Assembly: GCF_001536285.1 (NCBI RefSeq)
Contig: NZ_FAOZ01000033.1
Coordinates: 1 to 64,000 of the forward strand
Source: Parafrankia irregularis
Lineage (GTDB): Bacteria; Actinomycetota; Actinomycetes; Frankiales; Frankiaceae
Length of the DNA stretch: 64,000 bases
Reading direction: 5' to 3'
Shown here one piece after another: positions 18,190 to 27,081 of this stretch; within the stretch, counting starts at the first letter, position 1, and the number at the start of each line of letters is the position of its first letter. The notes under the pieces were generated by a model. The model did not search any database. It worked only from the letters and a program-made list of their open reading frames with translations, and had not been told where the DNA came from. The position numbers were made by a program, and so were the translations under genes.

Positions 18190-18231
18190 GGGTACCTGAC
18201 CTGGGTGAGCGGGTACGTGACCTGGGTGAGT
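18190..18231 (+). repeat. 21-bp tandem repeat before the TspO gene
   Basis: GGGTAC(C/G)TGACCTGGGTGAG(C/T) occurs at 18190-18210 and 18211-18231. The copies differ at two positions. Each contains a GTG; the second overlaps the favoured TspO start. Confidence 0.85.
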
Positions 18232-18717
18232 AAGTGGACCCTGGTCAGGACGAGTATCGCCACAGCGGTCGCGGCTGGCGCCGGCGCGGTCGCGACCAGA
18301 CCCGACTCGTCCTGGTACCTGTCGTTGGACAAACCCGCCTGGCAGCCGCCACGGTCGGCCTTCCCCGCGGTCTGGACACCGATCTACCTTCTGATCGCGT
18401 TCGCCGGCGCCCGGGCGCTCGACGGCACGGCCGGCGACGACCACCGGCGCCGCCTGCGCCGTGCCTTCGGGATCAACCTGCTCCTGAACGCCGCCTGGAC
18501 TCCGCTGTTCTTCCGGGTCCGAAGCCCAGGCCTCGCGTTCGCGGAGATCCTCGCCCTTGACGCCTCCAACGTCGATCTTCTACGCCGGGCCTGGCACGCG
18601 GACCGCTCCGCCGGGGTGGCCCTGCTGCCTTACCTGACCTGGACGGGCTTCGCGACCGCGCTCAACGCCGCGATCGCGGCCCGCAACCCATCGGCGCAGG
18701 AAGCCGGTTCCGGTTGA
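18226..18717 (+). CDS. TspO/MBR-family membrane protein
   Basis: GTG at 18226 gives 163 residues, the usual family length; GTG 18205 and 18148 are longer alternatives. Family signatures are visible: SSWYLSLDKPAWQPPRSAFPAVWT, INLLLNAAWTPLFF and LLPYLTWTGFATALNAAI, spread over five membrane helices. TspO proteins bind porphyrins and related ligands and modulate tetrapyrrole or stress responses; here the ligand is unknown. The two upstream starts lie in a 21-bp duplication. Confidence 0.9.
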   Translation: MSKWTLVRTSIATAVAAGAGAVATRPDSSWYLSLDKPAWQPPRSAFPAVWTPIYLLIAFAGARALDGTAGDDHRRRLRRAFGINLLLNAAWTPLFFRVRSPGLAFAEILALDASNVDLLRRAWHADRSAGVALLPYLTWTGFATALNAAIAARNPSAQEAGSG

Positions 18718-18720
18718 CTG

Positions 18721-20262
18721 TCAGCCGGCGACGAGATCCGGCCTGGCGTAGGCGGCCAGGGCACTGCGGTCGTCGGTGAGAACGAACCCGGCGCCGATGG
18801 CGGCCTCGATACCGGCGGCGTAACGCTGCTCGTAGTCCGCCCGGGACGGATACAGCGCCGCGAGGCGGGATGCGTCCAGTGGCTTCGTCGAGCCGATCAG
18901 CAGGCAGATCGGGGACAGCTTCGGTCCCGGATCGCCGGACAGGACGACGGCCGGCACGTCGACGGGCGGTGTGCGGACCCCGCCGAGGGCGATGCCGTCC
19001 GCGTCGCGGCGGACGGAGGGGAACAGCCCGTCGTCGGTGGTGATCCGCGGTGCGGCGGCCGGCGGCTGGCCGGTTGTCAGCCAGCCCTCGAGCGCGTGCA
19101 GGGCGGCCTTGAGGACGACGTGCAGCGGCCCGTCGTTGATCGGCGCGCCGCAGTCGACGTTCTGTGCGTTGGCGCCGAGCAGGTGGGCGTCGGCGTGCGC
19201 CGTTCCGGCGACCTCCCAGAGGCGGAAACGGTCGCTGTCGGGCTGCCGTGCCTTGGCGGACCCGAGGATGCTGGTCAGGTCCGACTCGGCCTGGACGTCC
19301 ATCACCGGCGCGGCCTGGTCGGTGCGGAACGTGGCGGTGGATCCGGCGAGCAGTGCGCTGGTCAGTTCCGCGTTCTGCCCGGCCCCGACGAGGGGCAGGC
19401 TGGACGCCCCCCGGCTGTGCACGTAGAAGCCGTCGAACGCGCCGGTCAGCGGCTGGACGCCGTTGTAGTAGGTGACCATCGCGAACGCCGACTGTGACTG
19501 GCCCGCGGCGATGATCTTCCGCGGCTGGGTTCCGCCGATCGCGGCGCCGGCCCGCAGACCGCGCGCGACCTGGGTGAAGATGTCGTACGCGAAGCCGTCA
19601 CCGGGGTGGTTCAGCGAGCCGTAGCGGGCCGGGTCGATGGCCTTCAGACCCTTGCCGGCCAGCTCCGACCCGGCCGCGGGAAGTGTGACGAGCACCTGCC
19701 CGCCCTCGATGCCGAGCCGCTGGGCCGACACGCCGACCCAGATGTGCCCTGCCCGGATGATCTCCTCGTGGACGTTCGCCCACTCGGCGTCGGCGTCGAC
19801 ACCGCCGCTGACGTTGAGCCATTCCACGACGACCGTGCCGCTGAGCCGCGCGGCGTCCGCCGGCTCGCGCACCAGCACCCGCGTGCGGTACGGCGCGGTC
19901 GTGTCCGGCTGGAAGTTCCACCGGCCGTCCGTGCTCAGCCCGCCGACCGCCTGGTACGACGTCGCGGTGCCCGTGGCGGCGTACTCGTGCTGCACGTAAC
20001 CGGCCTGCGCGAGATCGACGGGGATCGCGGTGCCGATGAACGCGCCGTTGCCGCCGGTCAGCTCCTGCGACAGGTCCGCCGCCGGACCGGGCGCGGGCCC
20101 ACCGGGACCACCGGGTTCGCCGGGGGTGGGCGGCAGGCAGGCCGCGAGCGGCACCATGACGATGCAGGTGAGGGCCAGCGTCAGCAACCGTCGCCAGCGT
20201 GGTGCCGAGCGGGATCGGTTTCCGGATAATGCGCCCTGATCGGCTCTGTCGTGAACCTTCAT
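18721..20262 (-). CDS. Lipoprotein alpha/beta hydrolase (Abhydrolase_10-like)
   Basis: ATG at 20262 is chosen because GAGGTGG lies 6 nt upstream; a frame-open start at 20298 lacks this. The 513-residue product has a lipoprotein signal (RRLLTLALTCIVMVPLAAC, lipobox LAAC). The domain has the family marks of large secreted alpha/beta hydrolases: GTVVVEWLNVSGG, the nucleophile motif AAGQSQSAFAM, and a late GTAHADAH with a candidate catalytic His. The substrate is unknown. It is divergent from the sensor kinase gene. Confidence 0.88.
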   Translation of the reverse strand: MKVHDRADQGALSGNRSRSAPRWRRLLTLALTCIVMVPLAACLPPTPGEPGGPGGPAPGPAADLSQELTGGNGAFIGTAIPVDLAQAGYVQHEYAATGTATSYQAVGGLSTDGRWNFQPDTTAPYRTRVLVREPADAARLSGTVVVEWLNVSGGVDADAEWANVHEEIIRAGHIWVGVSAQRLGIEGGQVLVTLPAAGSELAGKGLKAIDPARYGSLNHPGDGFAYDIFTQVARGLRAGAAIGGTQPRKIIAAGQSQSAFAMVTYYNGVQPLTGAFDGFYVHSRGASSLPLVGAGQNAELTSALLAGSTATFRTDQAAPVMDVQAESDLTSILGSAKARQPDSDRFRLWEVAGTAHADAHLLGANAQNVDCGAPINDGPLHVVLKAALHALEGWLTTGQPPAAAPRITTDDGLFPSVRRDADGIALGGVRTPPVDVPAVVLSGDPGPKLSPICLLIGSTKPLDASRLAALYPSRADYEQRYAAGIEAAIGAGFVLTDDRSALAAYARPDLVAG

Positions 20263-20470
20263 CGGTAACCACCTCGCACCGGGGCGAAACGCCTCCAACG
20301 TGATTCCGGCAGTCTGGCGATCAACGCTGCGGGGGCGCTATCGGCATCCGGAGACGCCCGGATGGAGGTCTCCAGACGGAGACCGTGGGAGGCAGGCCGC
20401 CCAACGGGTGCGGGTGGCACGGTTCGGAGTCGATAATCCGCCCCAGCCGACATGATCGGAGGGCAGGGGC

Positions 20471-21736
20471 GTGATGGTCAGCGAGCGCAGGTCTCCGCTG
20501 TCTCCGCACGCCTCGCCGAGGCAGCGGTTGGCCGCCGCCGAGCGGGAGTACATGGAGATCGTCGCGTCGCTCGACCGTGACACGGCCATTCGCCGGGTGG
20601 TCACCACCGTCCCCGACACCGCCGGCGTCGATGTGGCCTGGGTCGGCCTGCCGGCCGGCAGCGACGTGCTCGCGCTCGGGAACCCGGTGAATCTCAGGAC
20701 GAACGTCCTGCGCGGCCTGATCGTGCCCCGTGGCGTGGGTCTCGGGGGTGTCGTGATGGCGTCGGGCCGGCCGATGTGGGTCCGTGACTACGTCGGTGCG
20801 CGGGAGATCACGAACGATTTCGCCTGGCATGTCTCCCGGGAGCGGCTCGTCTCCATGGTCGCCGTGCCGGTCGTCGCCGAGGGCCGGCTGCTGGGCGTGC
20901 TGTACGGCGCCAGCCGGCGGGAGACCGAGTACAGCGACCTCACCGTCGGTCGGTTGGAAGGCGCGGCCAGCACACTGGCCACCGCCCAGATCGTCGCGGA
21001 ACGTGCCCGGCACGCCGCCGAGGTCGCGGTGCACGAGGAACGGCGCCGTCTGGCGCTGGAGATGCACGACGGGGTCGGCGCGCTGCTGTTCACGATCGGC
21101 GCCGGCATCCAGCGGCTGGCCGCGGACCCTGGTCTCGACCCGGAGGTCCGTTCCCGCCTCGCCACGATCGAGGCCCAGACCGCGCAGGCCGCGGCTGCTC
21201 TGCGCGGGTCCATGCGGGTCCTGTCCGCCGCGCCGCGGCGCCTCGCGCTCGATGTGGCGTTACGCGAGCACTGCCGTGCGTTCAGCGAGCGGACCGCCAT
21301 ACCCGCCCGTGTGCTCACCCTGACCGACCTTCCCGAGCTGTCCACCGCCCAGACCGGAGCACTCGCGGACGTGACCCGCGAGGCCCTGGTGAACGCCGAG
21401 AAGCACGCAGGCGCGTCGTCCGTCGTCGTGTCCGTCTTCGCGGCCGCGGGCGGAGTCACGGTCGTGATCGCCGACGACGGCGTCGGCGTCGATCCGTCCG
21501 CTGCCGGCGCGCGGTCGGACGCGTCACCGGACGCATCACCGGACGCGTCACCCGACGCACCACCGGAGGCACGGCCGGGTGCACTGGCCGGCACGCTCCC
21601 CGGCGCCCCGCCGGTCGCGCCCCGAGGGCTGGGCCTGGTCAGCATGAGCGAACGGATGGGTCGGGTCGGCGGGACCATGCGGATCGAACCGAGCTCCGAT
21701 GGCGGGACGATGGTCCACGCCTGGCTGCCGACATGA
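20471..21736 (+). CDS. Sensor histidine kinase (GAF + HisKA_3)
   Basis: The protein has 421 residues with no membrane segment. A GAF domain (~25-175) precedes a HisKA_3 dimerisation helix with the phospho-His in RRRLALEMHDGVGALL and an ATP-binding domain (NAEKHAG, then DDGVGVD). Between the G1 box and GLGLVSMSERM is an unusual ~40-residue insertion rich in repeated ASPD units. The 3' end overlaps the response regulator by an ATGA junction, so translation is coupled. It is a cytosolic sensor of an unknown signal. Confidence 0.93.
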   Translation: MMVSERRSPLSPHASPRQRLAAAEREYMEIVASLDRDTAIRRVVTTVPDTAGVDVAWVGLPAGSDVLALGNPVNLRTNVLRGLIVPRGVGLGGVVMASGRPMWVRDYVGAREITNDFAWHVSRERLVSMVAVPVVAEGRLLGVLYGASRRETEYSDLTVGRLEGAASTLATAQIVAERARHAAEVAVHEERRRLALEMHDGVGALLFTIGAGIQRLAADPGLDPEVRSRLATIEAQTAQAAAALRGSMRVLSAAPRRLALDVALREHCRAFSERTAIPARVLTLTDLPELSTAQTGALADVTREALVNAEKHAGASSVVVSVFAAAGGVTVVIADDGVGVDPSAAGARSDASPDASPDASPDAPPEARPGALAGTLPGAPPVAPRGLGLVSMSERMGRVGGTMRIEPSSDGGTMVHAWLPT

Positions 21737-22377
21737 CGACGGGAACGGCCCGGACGGTGAAGGTGCTCGTCGCCGACGACCATCCCGTCGTCCTGGACGG
21801 CGTCACCCTCGCACTGCAGCGCACGTCGTGGCTGGACGTCGTCGGGTACGCCCGCACCGGCCGGGACGCCATCGCGGCAGCAGCCAGGCTGCAGCCCGAC
21901 ATCGTCCTGCTCGATCTGCGCATGCCGGACATGCTGGGACCCGAGACGACCGCCGGCCTGCTCGCCGGCACGCCTTCGCTCAAGGTCATCCTGTTCACCG
22001 CCTACCCCGATCACGCCGCGGTCGAGGCCGCGCTCGCCGCCGGAGCGCACGGCGTCGTCGTGAAGGACGTCGAACGCGCCGACCTGGTGGACGCGATCCG
22101 CAAGGTCGTCAACGGGGAGCGGGGCGTCACCGCCGGCATCGAGACCGATGCCGGCGCCGTCACGGCCCGCCACGGACTCGGGGGTCGCGGGATCACCCGG
22201 CGCGAGTACGACATTCTCCGCCGGGTCGCGATGGGGCAGACCAACCCGGAGATCGCCGACGCCCTCGGCCTGACCCGCAACACCGTGAAGACCTATCTCC
22301 AGCGCCTGATGGAGAAGCTCGGAGCACGCAACCGGGTCGAGGCGCTCGCCCGTGCGCACGAGCTCGGCCTCCTCTGA
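21733..22377 (+). CDS. NarL/LuxR-type response regulator
   Basis: The protein has 214 residues. The receiver domain has the acidic pair in VLVADDHPVV, phospho-acceptor Asp in PDIVLLDLRMPD, and the conserved Lys in GVVVKDV. The C-terminal LuxR-type HTH contains LTRNTVKTYLQRLMEKL. The start ATG overlaps the kinase stop codon. The pair should be a self-contained two-component system. Its target genes are not identifiable; the adjacent lipoprotein hydrolase (divergent) and MpaB-like gene (convergent) are candidates by location only. Confidence 0.94.
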   Translation: MTTGTARTVKVLVADDHPVVLDGVTLALQRTSWLDVVGYARTGRDAIAAAARLQPDIVLLDLRMPDMLGPETTAGLLAGTPSLKVILFTAYPDHAAVEAALAAGAHGVVVKDVERADLVDAIRKVVNGERGVTAGIETDAGAVTARHGLGGRGITRREYDILRRVAMGQTNPEIADALGLTRNTVKTYLQRLMEKLGARNRVEALARAHELGLL

Positions 22378-22418
22378 GGCTCGGCATTCGCCCGGCAACA
22401 GGCCTTGGCGGCAGGGCA

Positions 22419-23318
22419 CTACCCGTGGCCGGGAGAGACCACGCCGGCGGTGTGCGCAGGCCGCAGCCGTGCGCGCCGGGTGTCGCGGTGTCGCCGCCTC
22501 GTGCGCGGGGTGGTGGCGTGGCGGCGGGGCGGGAGCCGGCGGACGACCGTCGCCCGGGCACGGAGAACGGCATGGATGGCCACGCGGACCGGCACCGGCG
22601 GGAGCGCGAGGCCGACTCCCGCGCGGACCTGCGGTTCGAGAAGCGTCGCGACGAACGGCCGGACCAGGGGCGCCAGCGGCCGTGGCAGCTGTGACTCGGC
22701 CAGCGCGATGGTCGCCTCGCTGATGCGTTCCCCGAGCGGTGAGTACGCCGCCCGGTCGCGTTCCCACCGGGCGAGGTAGGCGGCGAGGCCGTCGTAGTCG
22801 GCCGGCAGGCCGCGCACGCCCATCCGCCGCCCCAGCTCCAGGTAGAACCGCGCTATGGCGGAGCGCTCGTCCGGGGTGGGCGCACGCCATCCGTACCGGT
22901 TCAGCCAGCGCACCAGCGTCACCGCCAGTGACGCGATGGCGTAACACTGATCGCCGTCGGTGATTCCCCATCCGCGGTGCGCCCTGTTCACCATGCGCAG
23001 GACGTCCCGCCCGACCGGTGACTCGAAGCCGTGCTCGAGCAGGTCGCCGAAGGTGAGCGAGGTTTCCTCCGCCCGCTCGGCGAGCGCGTCGATCGAGCCG
23101 ACGACACTCGCCGTGCTCGGGACCGCGAACAGGTGCCAGATCGTCAGCTTGCCGGCGGTCCGCGCATCCCAGGGAAACTCGTGGAAGATGAGGAGCCGGA
23201 CGATCTCAAGCCAGTCCCGGTCGGGATCGAGGCCGGCTGTGCTGATCTCGCGCCCGCCGTGACCCCGGCGACTCCTTCTACTCCTGAGGCTCCCGCACCC
23301 GCCACCGGTAGCGATCAT
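22419..23318 (-). CDS. MpaB-like oxygenase (DUF2236)
   Basis: The protein has 299 residues. The family pattern is visible: DPDRDWLEIVRLLIFHEFPWD, WHLFAVPSTASVVG, a helix with LLEHGFESPVGRDVLRMVNRAH, and LVRWLNRYGWRAPTPDERSA. The family contains haem-binding rubber-oxygenase and MpaB-like proteins. The C-terminus is an Arg-rich, apparently disordered stretch. The N-terminal ~28 residues are also atypical, so translation may start further downstream. It converges with the response regulator. Confidence 0.8.
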   Translation of the reverse strand: MIATGGGCGSLRSRRSRRGHGGREISTAGLDPDRDWLEIVRLLIFHEFPWDARTAGKLTIWHLFAVPSTASVVGSIDALAERAEETSLTFGDLLEHGFESPVGRDVLRMVNRAHRGWGITDGDQCYAIASLAVTLVRWLNRYGWRAPTPDERSAIARFYLELGRRMGVRGLPADYDGLAAYLARWERDRAAYSPLGERISEATIALAESQLPRPLAPLVRPFVATLLEPQVRAGVGLALPPVPVRVAIHAVLRARATVVRRLPPRRHATTPRTRRRHRDTRRARLRPAHTAGVVSPGHG

Positions 23319-23419
23319 TCGGCCGAGTATTGGCGGTGGGCCAAGCCAGGTCGTTGATATGTAGCAAATCGGACAGGGCCGTCTGCCGCCTGTCCCGGTC
23401 TGAACGCCGGCCCGTCTGC

Positions 23420-23842
23420 TCAGTACCAGCCCGCGGCCTGCGCCGTCGGGGCGTCGTACTCGGCGGGCAGCACGGGACGCCGGTCGACGGCCCGCCTCGG
23501 CGGTGCGGCCGCTGGCGCAGGTGCCGCTGCCCGTACGGCGCTCTCGGTCCTGCGCCGCCTCTGTGCCGCCCCGGCGAGTCCGCGTCGTCGTGCCGGCGTC
23601 ATCAGCGAGCTCAGCAGGTCCTCGACCGCGTCCATGAGTGTTGTCATCGCCAGGAGCGCCAGCGGAAACAGCAGAACGATGAAGACCACGCTGTGGACAC
23701 CTCGCAATGTTCTCGAAAGCATCCGGCCGTCAAGGGTTGGCCTGGATGTACTAGCCCGTTTGGGTAGGTCCCATTCCCGCAGCCGCAGGTTACGAACACT
23801 GACCGGCCGGTCGGACAACCTGACATAGGCGTAGGTGTCCAT
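23420..23842 (-). CDS. Small single-pass membrane protein
   Basis: The gene encodes 140 residues from ATG 23842 (an in-frame start at 23875 is possible). One hydrophobic helix (VVFIVLLFPLALLAMTTLM) lies in the middle, flanked by a basic N-terminal part and an Arg/Ala/Pro-rich C-terminal tail ending AAGWY. I do not recognise the family. It lies just downstream of the PASTA kinase gene in the same direction (60 bp from the kinase stop), so it may be co-transcribed or a kinase substrate; this is only inference. Confidence 0.6.
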   Translation of the reverse strand: MDTYAYVRLSDRPVSVRNLRLREWDLPKRASTSRPTLDGRMLSRTLRGVHSVVFIVLLFPLALLAMTTLMDAVEDLLSSLMTPARRRGLAGAAQRRRRTESAVRAAAPAPAAAPPRRAVDRRPVLPAEYDAPTAQAAGWY

Positions 23843-23902
23843 TTCAGGTGCAGCCCCGCCGCGCAGGCCCGCCACTTCTCCGAGGCCCAGTGCCTGCCCC
23901 CG

Positions 23903-26407
23903 CTATCTCGCGGTCGACGGTGCGTCGGAACTGCCCGGGTTGGTGCCGGAACCCGCGGTGCCGCCAGATCCGTCGGTGCTGCCGCCGCTGGGCGGGCCGG
24001 CGAGGACGAGGCTGACCGTCGCGCCGCGTGTGACGAGCCCGGAGGCCGGAGACTGGGACAGCACCGTGCCCACAGGCCGGTCGCTGGCCTGGTTCTGCTC
24101 GACCACGTCGAAGCCGTAGCCGGTGAGCGTCGTCCGGGCGTCGGACCGGCTGCGGCCGACCACGTCGGGCACGTTGACCTGCGTGCTCGCGATGGTGACC
24201 GTCACGGTGGTGTCAAAGGCCACCTGGGTTCCCGCGGGCGGGTCGGTCTTCTCCACCAGCCCGGCGCCCTGGGCGGAGGGGCCGTTGTTCACCACCAGGT
24301 TCATCTTCAGCCCGGAGCTGGCCAGGCCGGTGCGGACGTCCCGTTCGGTGCGGCCGATGAAGTCGCTGACCGTGGTGTGGCCGCGGCCGGACGAGACGGT
24401 GAGGATGAAGATCGTTTCTGTGTTGGCCGAGGTGCCGGAGACCGGGTCGGTGGCTGTGACGACGTCCACAGCGGCCTGATCCAGGCGGTAGTCCCGTTGG
24501 AAGTGCGAGAAGCCGGCCGCGCGCAGCCGATCCTCAGCGCGGCCGATCGGCTCGCCGACCACGTTGGGAACGGTGGCGCGCCTGGCGGGCGGGCCAGGCC
24601 GGTAACCCTCCATGTCGCCGGGGGCCGGTGAGCTCCCGACGTCGCCGGCGGTCGCGGATGGGTCATCCGGCTGTCCCGTCGAAACCGTCGAAACCGTCGG
24701 ACCGGTGCTGCCCGGCTCCTCCCGGTCCCGGCTGCCGCCGTCGGTGCTCCTGACGGTTGCCTCGGCCGTGGGTAGCCGGCCATCCGAGCCGGTCGGCAGC
24801 AGCTGGACGGCAGCGGCCCCGGCGGCCACCAGCAACGTCGCCAGTGCCACCACCAGGACCGGGACAACCCGTCGGCGGCCCCGCCGCGCGGCCGGGCGCT
24901 CCTGGGGCGAGCCGGCCGCCGGCCTGCCCGCTGGGGCGACCATCGTGACGTCGGGCTCCGCGGAACGTCGGTCGCCGGAATCCGCCCAGCCGGGTGCGGG
25001 AGCGTGGGGCGACCCGGGCGGCGGCGTGTTCCGTCCCGCGGCGCCGGGCGCCGGCGTGGCGGGCGCCGGTGTGCCGGAGGCTGGCGTGCCGGCAGCCGGC
25101 GTTGCCGGTGAGACCAGGGCCAGGTCGGTGAGCCAGTCGGAGGCGCTGTCGCGGGCCGCCGCCGCCACCGCCGGAGACGCCATCAGCCCGCCGCCGCCCG
25201 GAGCCGGCACCGCGCCCAGCCGCACCAGGCGGCTCAGCAGTTCGTCGGCACTCGGACGGCTGCGTGGGTCGCGGCGCATCGCGTCCCGCACGACCTCGGT
25301 GAGCGCCGGGTCGAGGCCGGCCACGTTCGGATCGCTGTGCATGACCCGGAACATCTGCGCCGGCGAGGGTCCGTCCCCGAACGGCAGGCGACCGGTCCCC
25401 GCGAAAAGCACCAGGCCGCCCCAGGCGAACACGTCGGCGGCGCCGGTGACCTCCGTGCCGGTCACCTGCTCCGGTGCCATGAAGGCCGGCGTCCCGACCA
25501 TTCTCTCGCCGACCTGGGATGTGCTGTCGGCGGCCAGCGCCACGCCGAAATCGATCACCCGCGGGCCGAGCGAGGAAAGCAGAACGTTCGCCGGCTTGAG
25601 GTCCCGATGCACGAGACCCGCGCCGTGGATGGCCGTCAGGGCGGCCGCGACGCTCACCGCGACACGCTCGAGATCACCCGACGCGAGCGGCCCGTTCGCC
25701 GCGACCGCCTGGTAGAGCGTCGGCCCTGCCACGTACTCGGTGACCAGGTAGGGCGCCCCGTCGGGCGGGTCGACGACGTCGAGCACCTCGGCGGTGCAGA
25801 ACCGCGCGACCCGGCGGGCGAGGTCGGCCTCACGCCGGAAGCGGGACCGGTACTCGGGCAGCTGCGCGAACTCCGCCCGGATCACCTTCAGCGCCACCAG
25901 ACGGTCGGTCGTGCTGCCTGCGGCGGCCTTGGCGTCGCTGGCGCCGCCGACGGTGGTGGTGGCGGTGGCGGTGGTGCCAGCCTGGCCGGCGCGGGGAGTG
26001 GCCAGGTAGACGGTCCCCATCCCACCTGCGCCGAGCCGGCCAAGCAGCCGGTACCGCCCCAGCACCCGAGGATCGGTGGCAAGCAGCGGTTTGGTGCCAG
26101 GGTGGGTCGCGCCACCGCCGTCAACAGCACCACCGCCAGCACCACCACCGCCGACTGGGCTGCCGCCGCCAGCACCAACGCCAACGGGGCCGCCGCCAAC
26201 AGGGCGATCGCCGCGAACCGGGCCGCGGCCAACAGGGCGACCGCCGCCAACAGGGCCGACATTCCCGCCAGGCGTCGGCGTGATTCCCGGCCGGCGCGTG
26301 CTACCCGCGTCGACCGGAGAATTCCCGCTGGCGTTCCGCCCCGTCGCACCGGACGCCGGGGCGTTCTCACGTACGTCCACAACGCCTCCGCACGGCCGAG
26401 TCAACAT
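23903..26407 (-). CDS. PASTA-domain Ser/Thr protein kinase (PknB-like)
   Basis: The protein has 834 residues. The kinase domain (~117-370) has the G-loop GRLGAGGMGTVYLA, VALKVI with Lys174, HRDLKPANVLL (267-277), the DFG motif in VIDFGVA, and the APEQ motif. A Pro/Ala-rich juxtamembrane stretch precedes a TM segment (VVPVLVVALATLLVAAGA). Three extracellular PASTA domains follow (starting near VPNVVGEPIGRAEDRL, VSDFIGRTERDVRTGL and VPDVVGRSRSDARTTL). PASTA kinases sense cell-wall material and regulate growth. The first ~100 residues are Gly/Pro/Val-rich, and ~30 residues are inserted between strands 2 and 3 of the kinase. Confidence 0.95.
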   Translation of the reverse strand: MLTRPCGGVVDVRENAPASGATGRNASGNSPVDAGSTRRPGITPTPGGNVGPVGGGRPVGRGPVRGDRPVGGGPVGVGAGGGSPVGGGGAGGGAVDGGGATHPGTKPLLATDPRVLGRYRLLGRLGAGGMGTVYLATPRAGQAGTTATATTTVGGASDAKAAAGSTTDRLVALKVIRAEFAQLPEYRSRFRREADLARRVARFCTAEVLDVVDPPDGAPYLVTEYVAGPTLYQAVAANGPLASGDLERVAVSVAAALTAIHGAGLVHRDLKPANVLLSSLGPRVIDFGVALAADSTSQVGERMVGTPAFMAPEQVTGTEVTGAADVFAWGGLVLFAGTGRLPFGDGPSPAQMFRVMHSDPNVAGLDPALTEVVRDAMRRDPRSRPSADELLSRLVRLGAVPAPGGGGLMASPAVAAAARDSASDWLTDLALVSPATPAAGTPASGTPAPATPAPGAAGRNTPPPGSPHAPAPGWADSGDRRSAEPDVTMVAPAGRPAAGSPQERPAARRGRRRVVPVLVVALATLLVAAGAAAVQLLPTGSDGRLPTAEATVRSTDGGSRDREEPGSTGPTVSTVSTGQPDDPSATAGDVGSSPAPGDMEGYRPGPPARRATVPNVVGEPIGRAEDRLRAAGFSHFQRDYRLDQAAVDVVTATDPVSGTSANTETIFILTVSSGRGHTTVSDFIGRTERDVRTGLASSGLKMNLVVNNGPSAQGAGLVEKTDPPAGTQVAFDTTVTVTIASTQVNVPDVVGRSRSDARTTLTGYGFDVVEQNQASDRPVGTVLSQSPASGLVTRGATVSLVLAGPPSGGSTDGSGGTAGSGTNPGSSDAPSTAR

Positions 26408-27081
26408 CGGTGCAGGGCACCGTTTCCGTCGTTACATCTTCGTGGCTTCGCCTTCAAAGACGCGGCGTTCGGGAATCGGGTTGTGGACCTATCGGGCAGC
26501 CGATAGCCGGTCGACAACGGGCCGTGGATGTGCACACCAGCTCCCGGCGCTCAGCCCCAGCGGGCTGTTGTTGATTAACCGCAAACGCGGCGCCGGCTAC
26601 TACCACATCGCCCCCGGAACGGGGCGGGCTACTCGCCTCCCGACGGCCGCTGTGGCGCCAGCGGCAACAGCCTCGCCCGGCAGGCTATGACAAGTGCAGG
26701 ATTTGTACCAGTATGGGAGTGTGTAGCAGGATCCCGATCTTCGGGCTGTCGCTGCTACCGCTGCTGCCGAGCACGAGTGGAGCCGCTACCGCCGCCGCTT
26801 CCGAGCAAGGGTTGAGGATTGTGGCTGCTGCCGCAACCGAAATCCTCACTTCTTGCGGATTGTCAAGTCGCTCCCGCCCTTTTGTCGATATCGGCGTGAA
26901 ATGGCCGCGCGGTCCGGCGGTGCGGCATCCTCGATGGGGCACCGTGCGGCGGGTGGGCTCGGACAGTCAGGTCGATATCGGGGGCCGGATCCGCCACTTC
27001 TCGGGATTCTGCGCCACACGCTCTGGGACGACGAAAATCCTCAACTCCGAGCCGCGCGCCTGGGCTCGACCGCTGGGGTGA
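26408..27081. other. Intergenic stretch with alternative hairpins
   Basis: No convincing gene was seen. TGAGGATT (26813-26820) pairs with AATCCTCA (26841-26848), while CCGCAA (26831-26836) can instead pair with TTGCGG (26853-26858). These are two overlapping, mutually exclusive hairpins. TCGATATCGG occurs twice downstream (~26886 and ~26971). The stretch has lower GC than its surroundings. It contains the upstream region of the PASTA kinase gene. Confidence 0.4.

Noticed and set aside
20788-22971. A 727-codon minus-strand frame opposite the two-component genes
   Set aside because: It lies entirely opposite the kinase, response regulator and part of the MpaB-like gene, with low-complexity composition.
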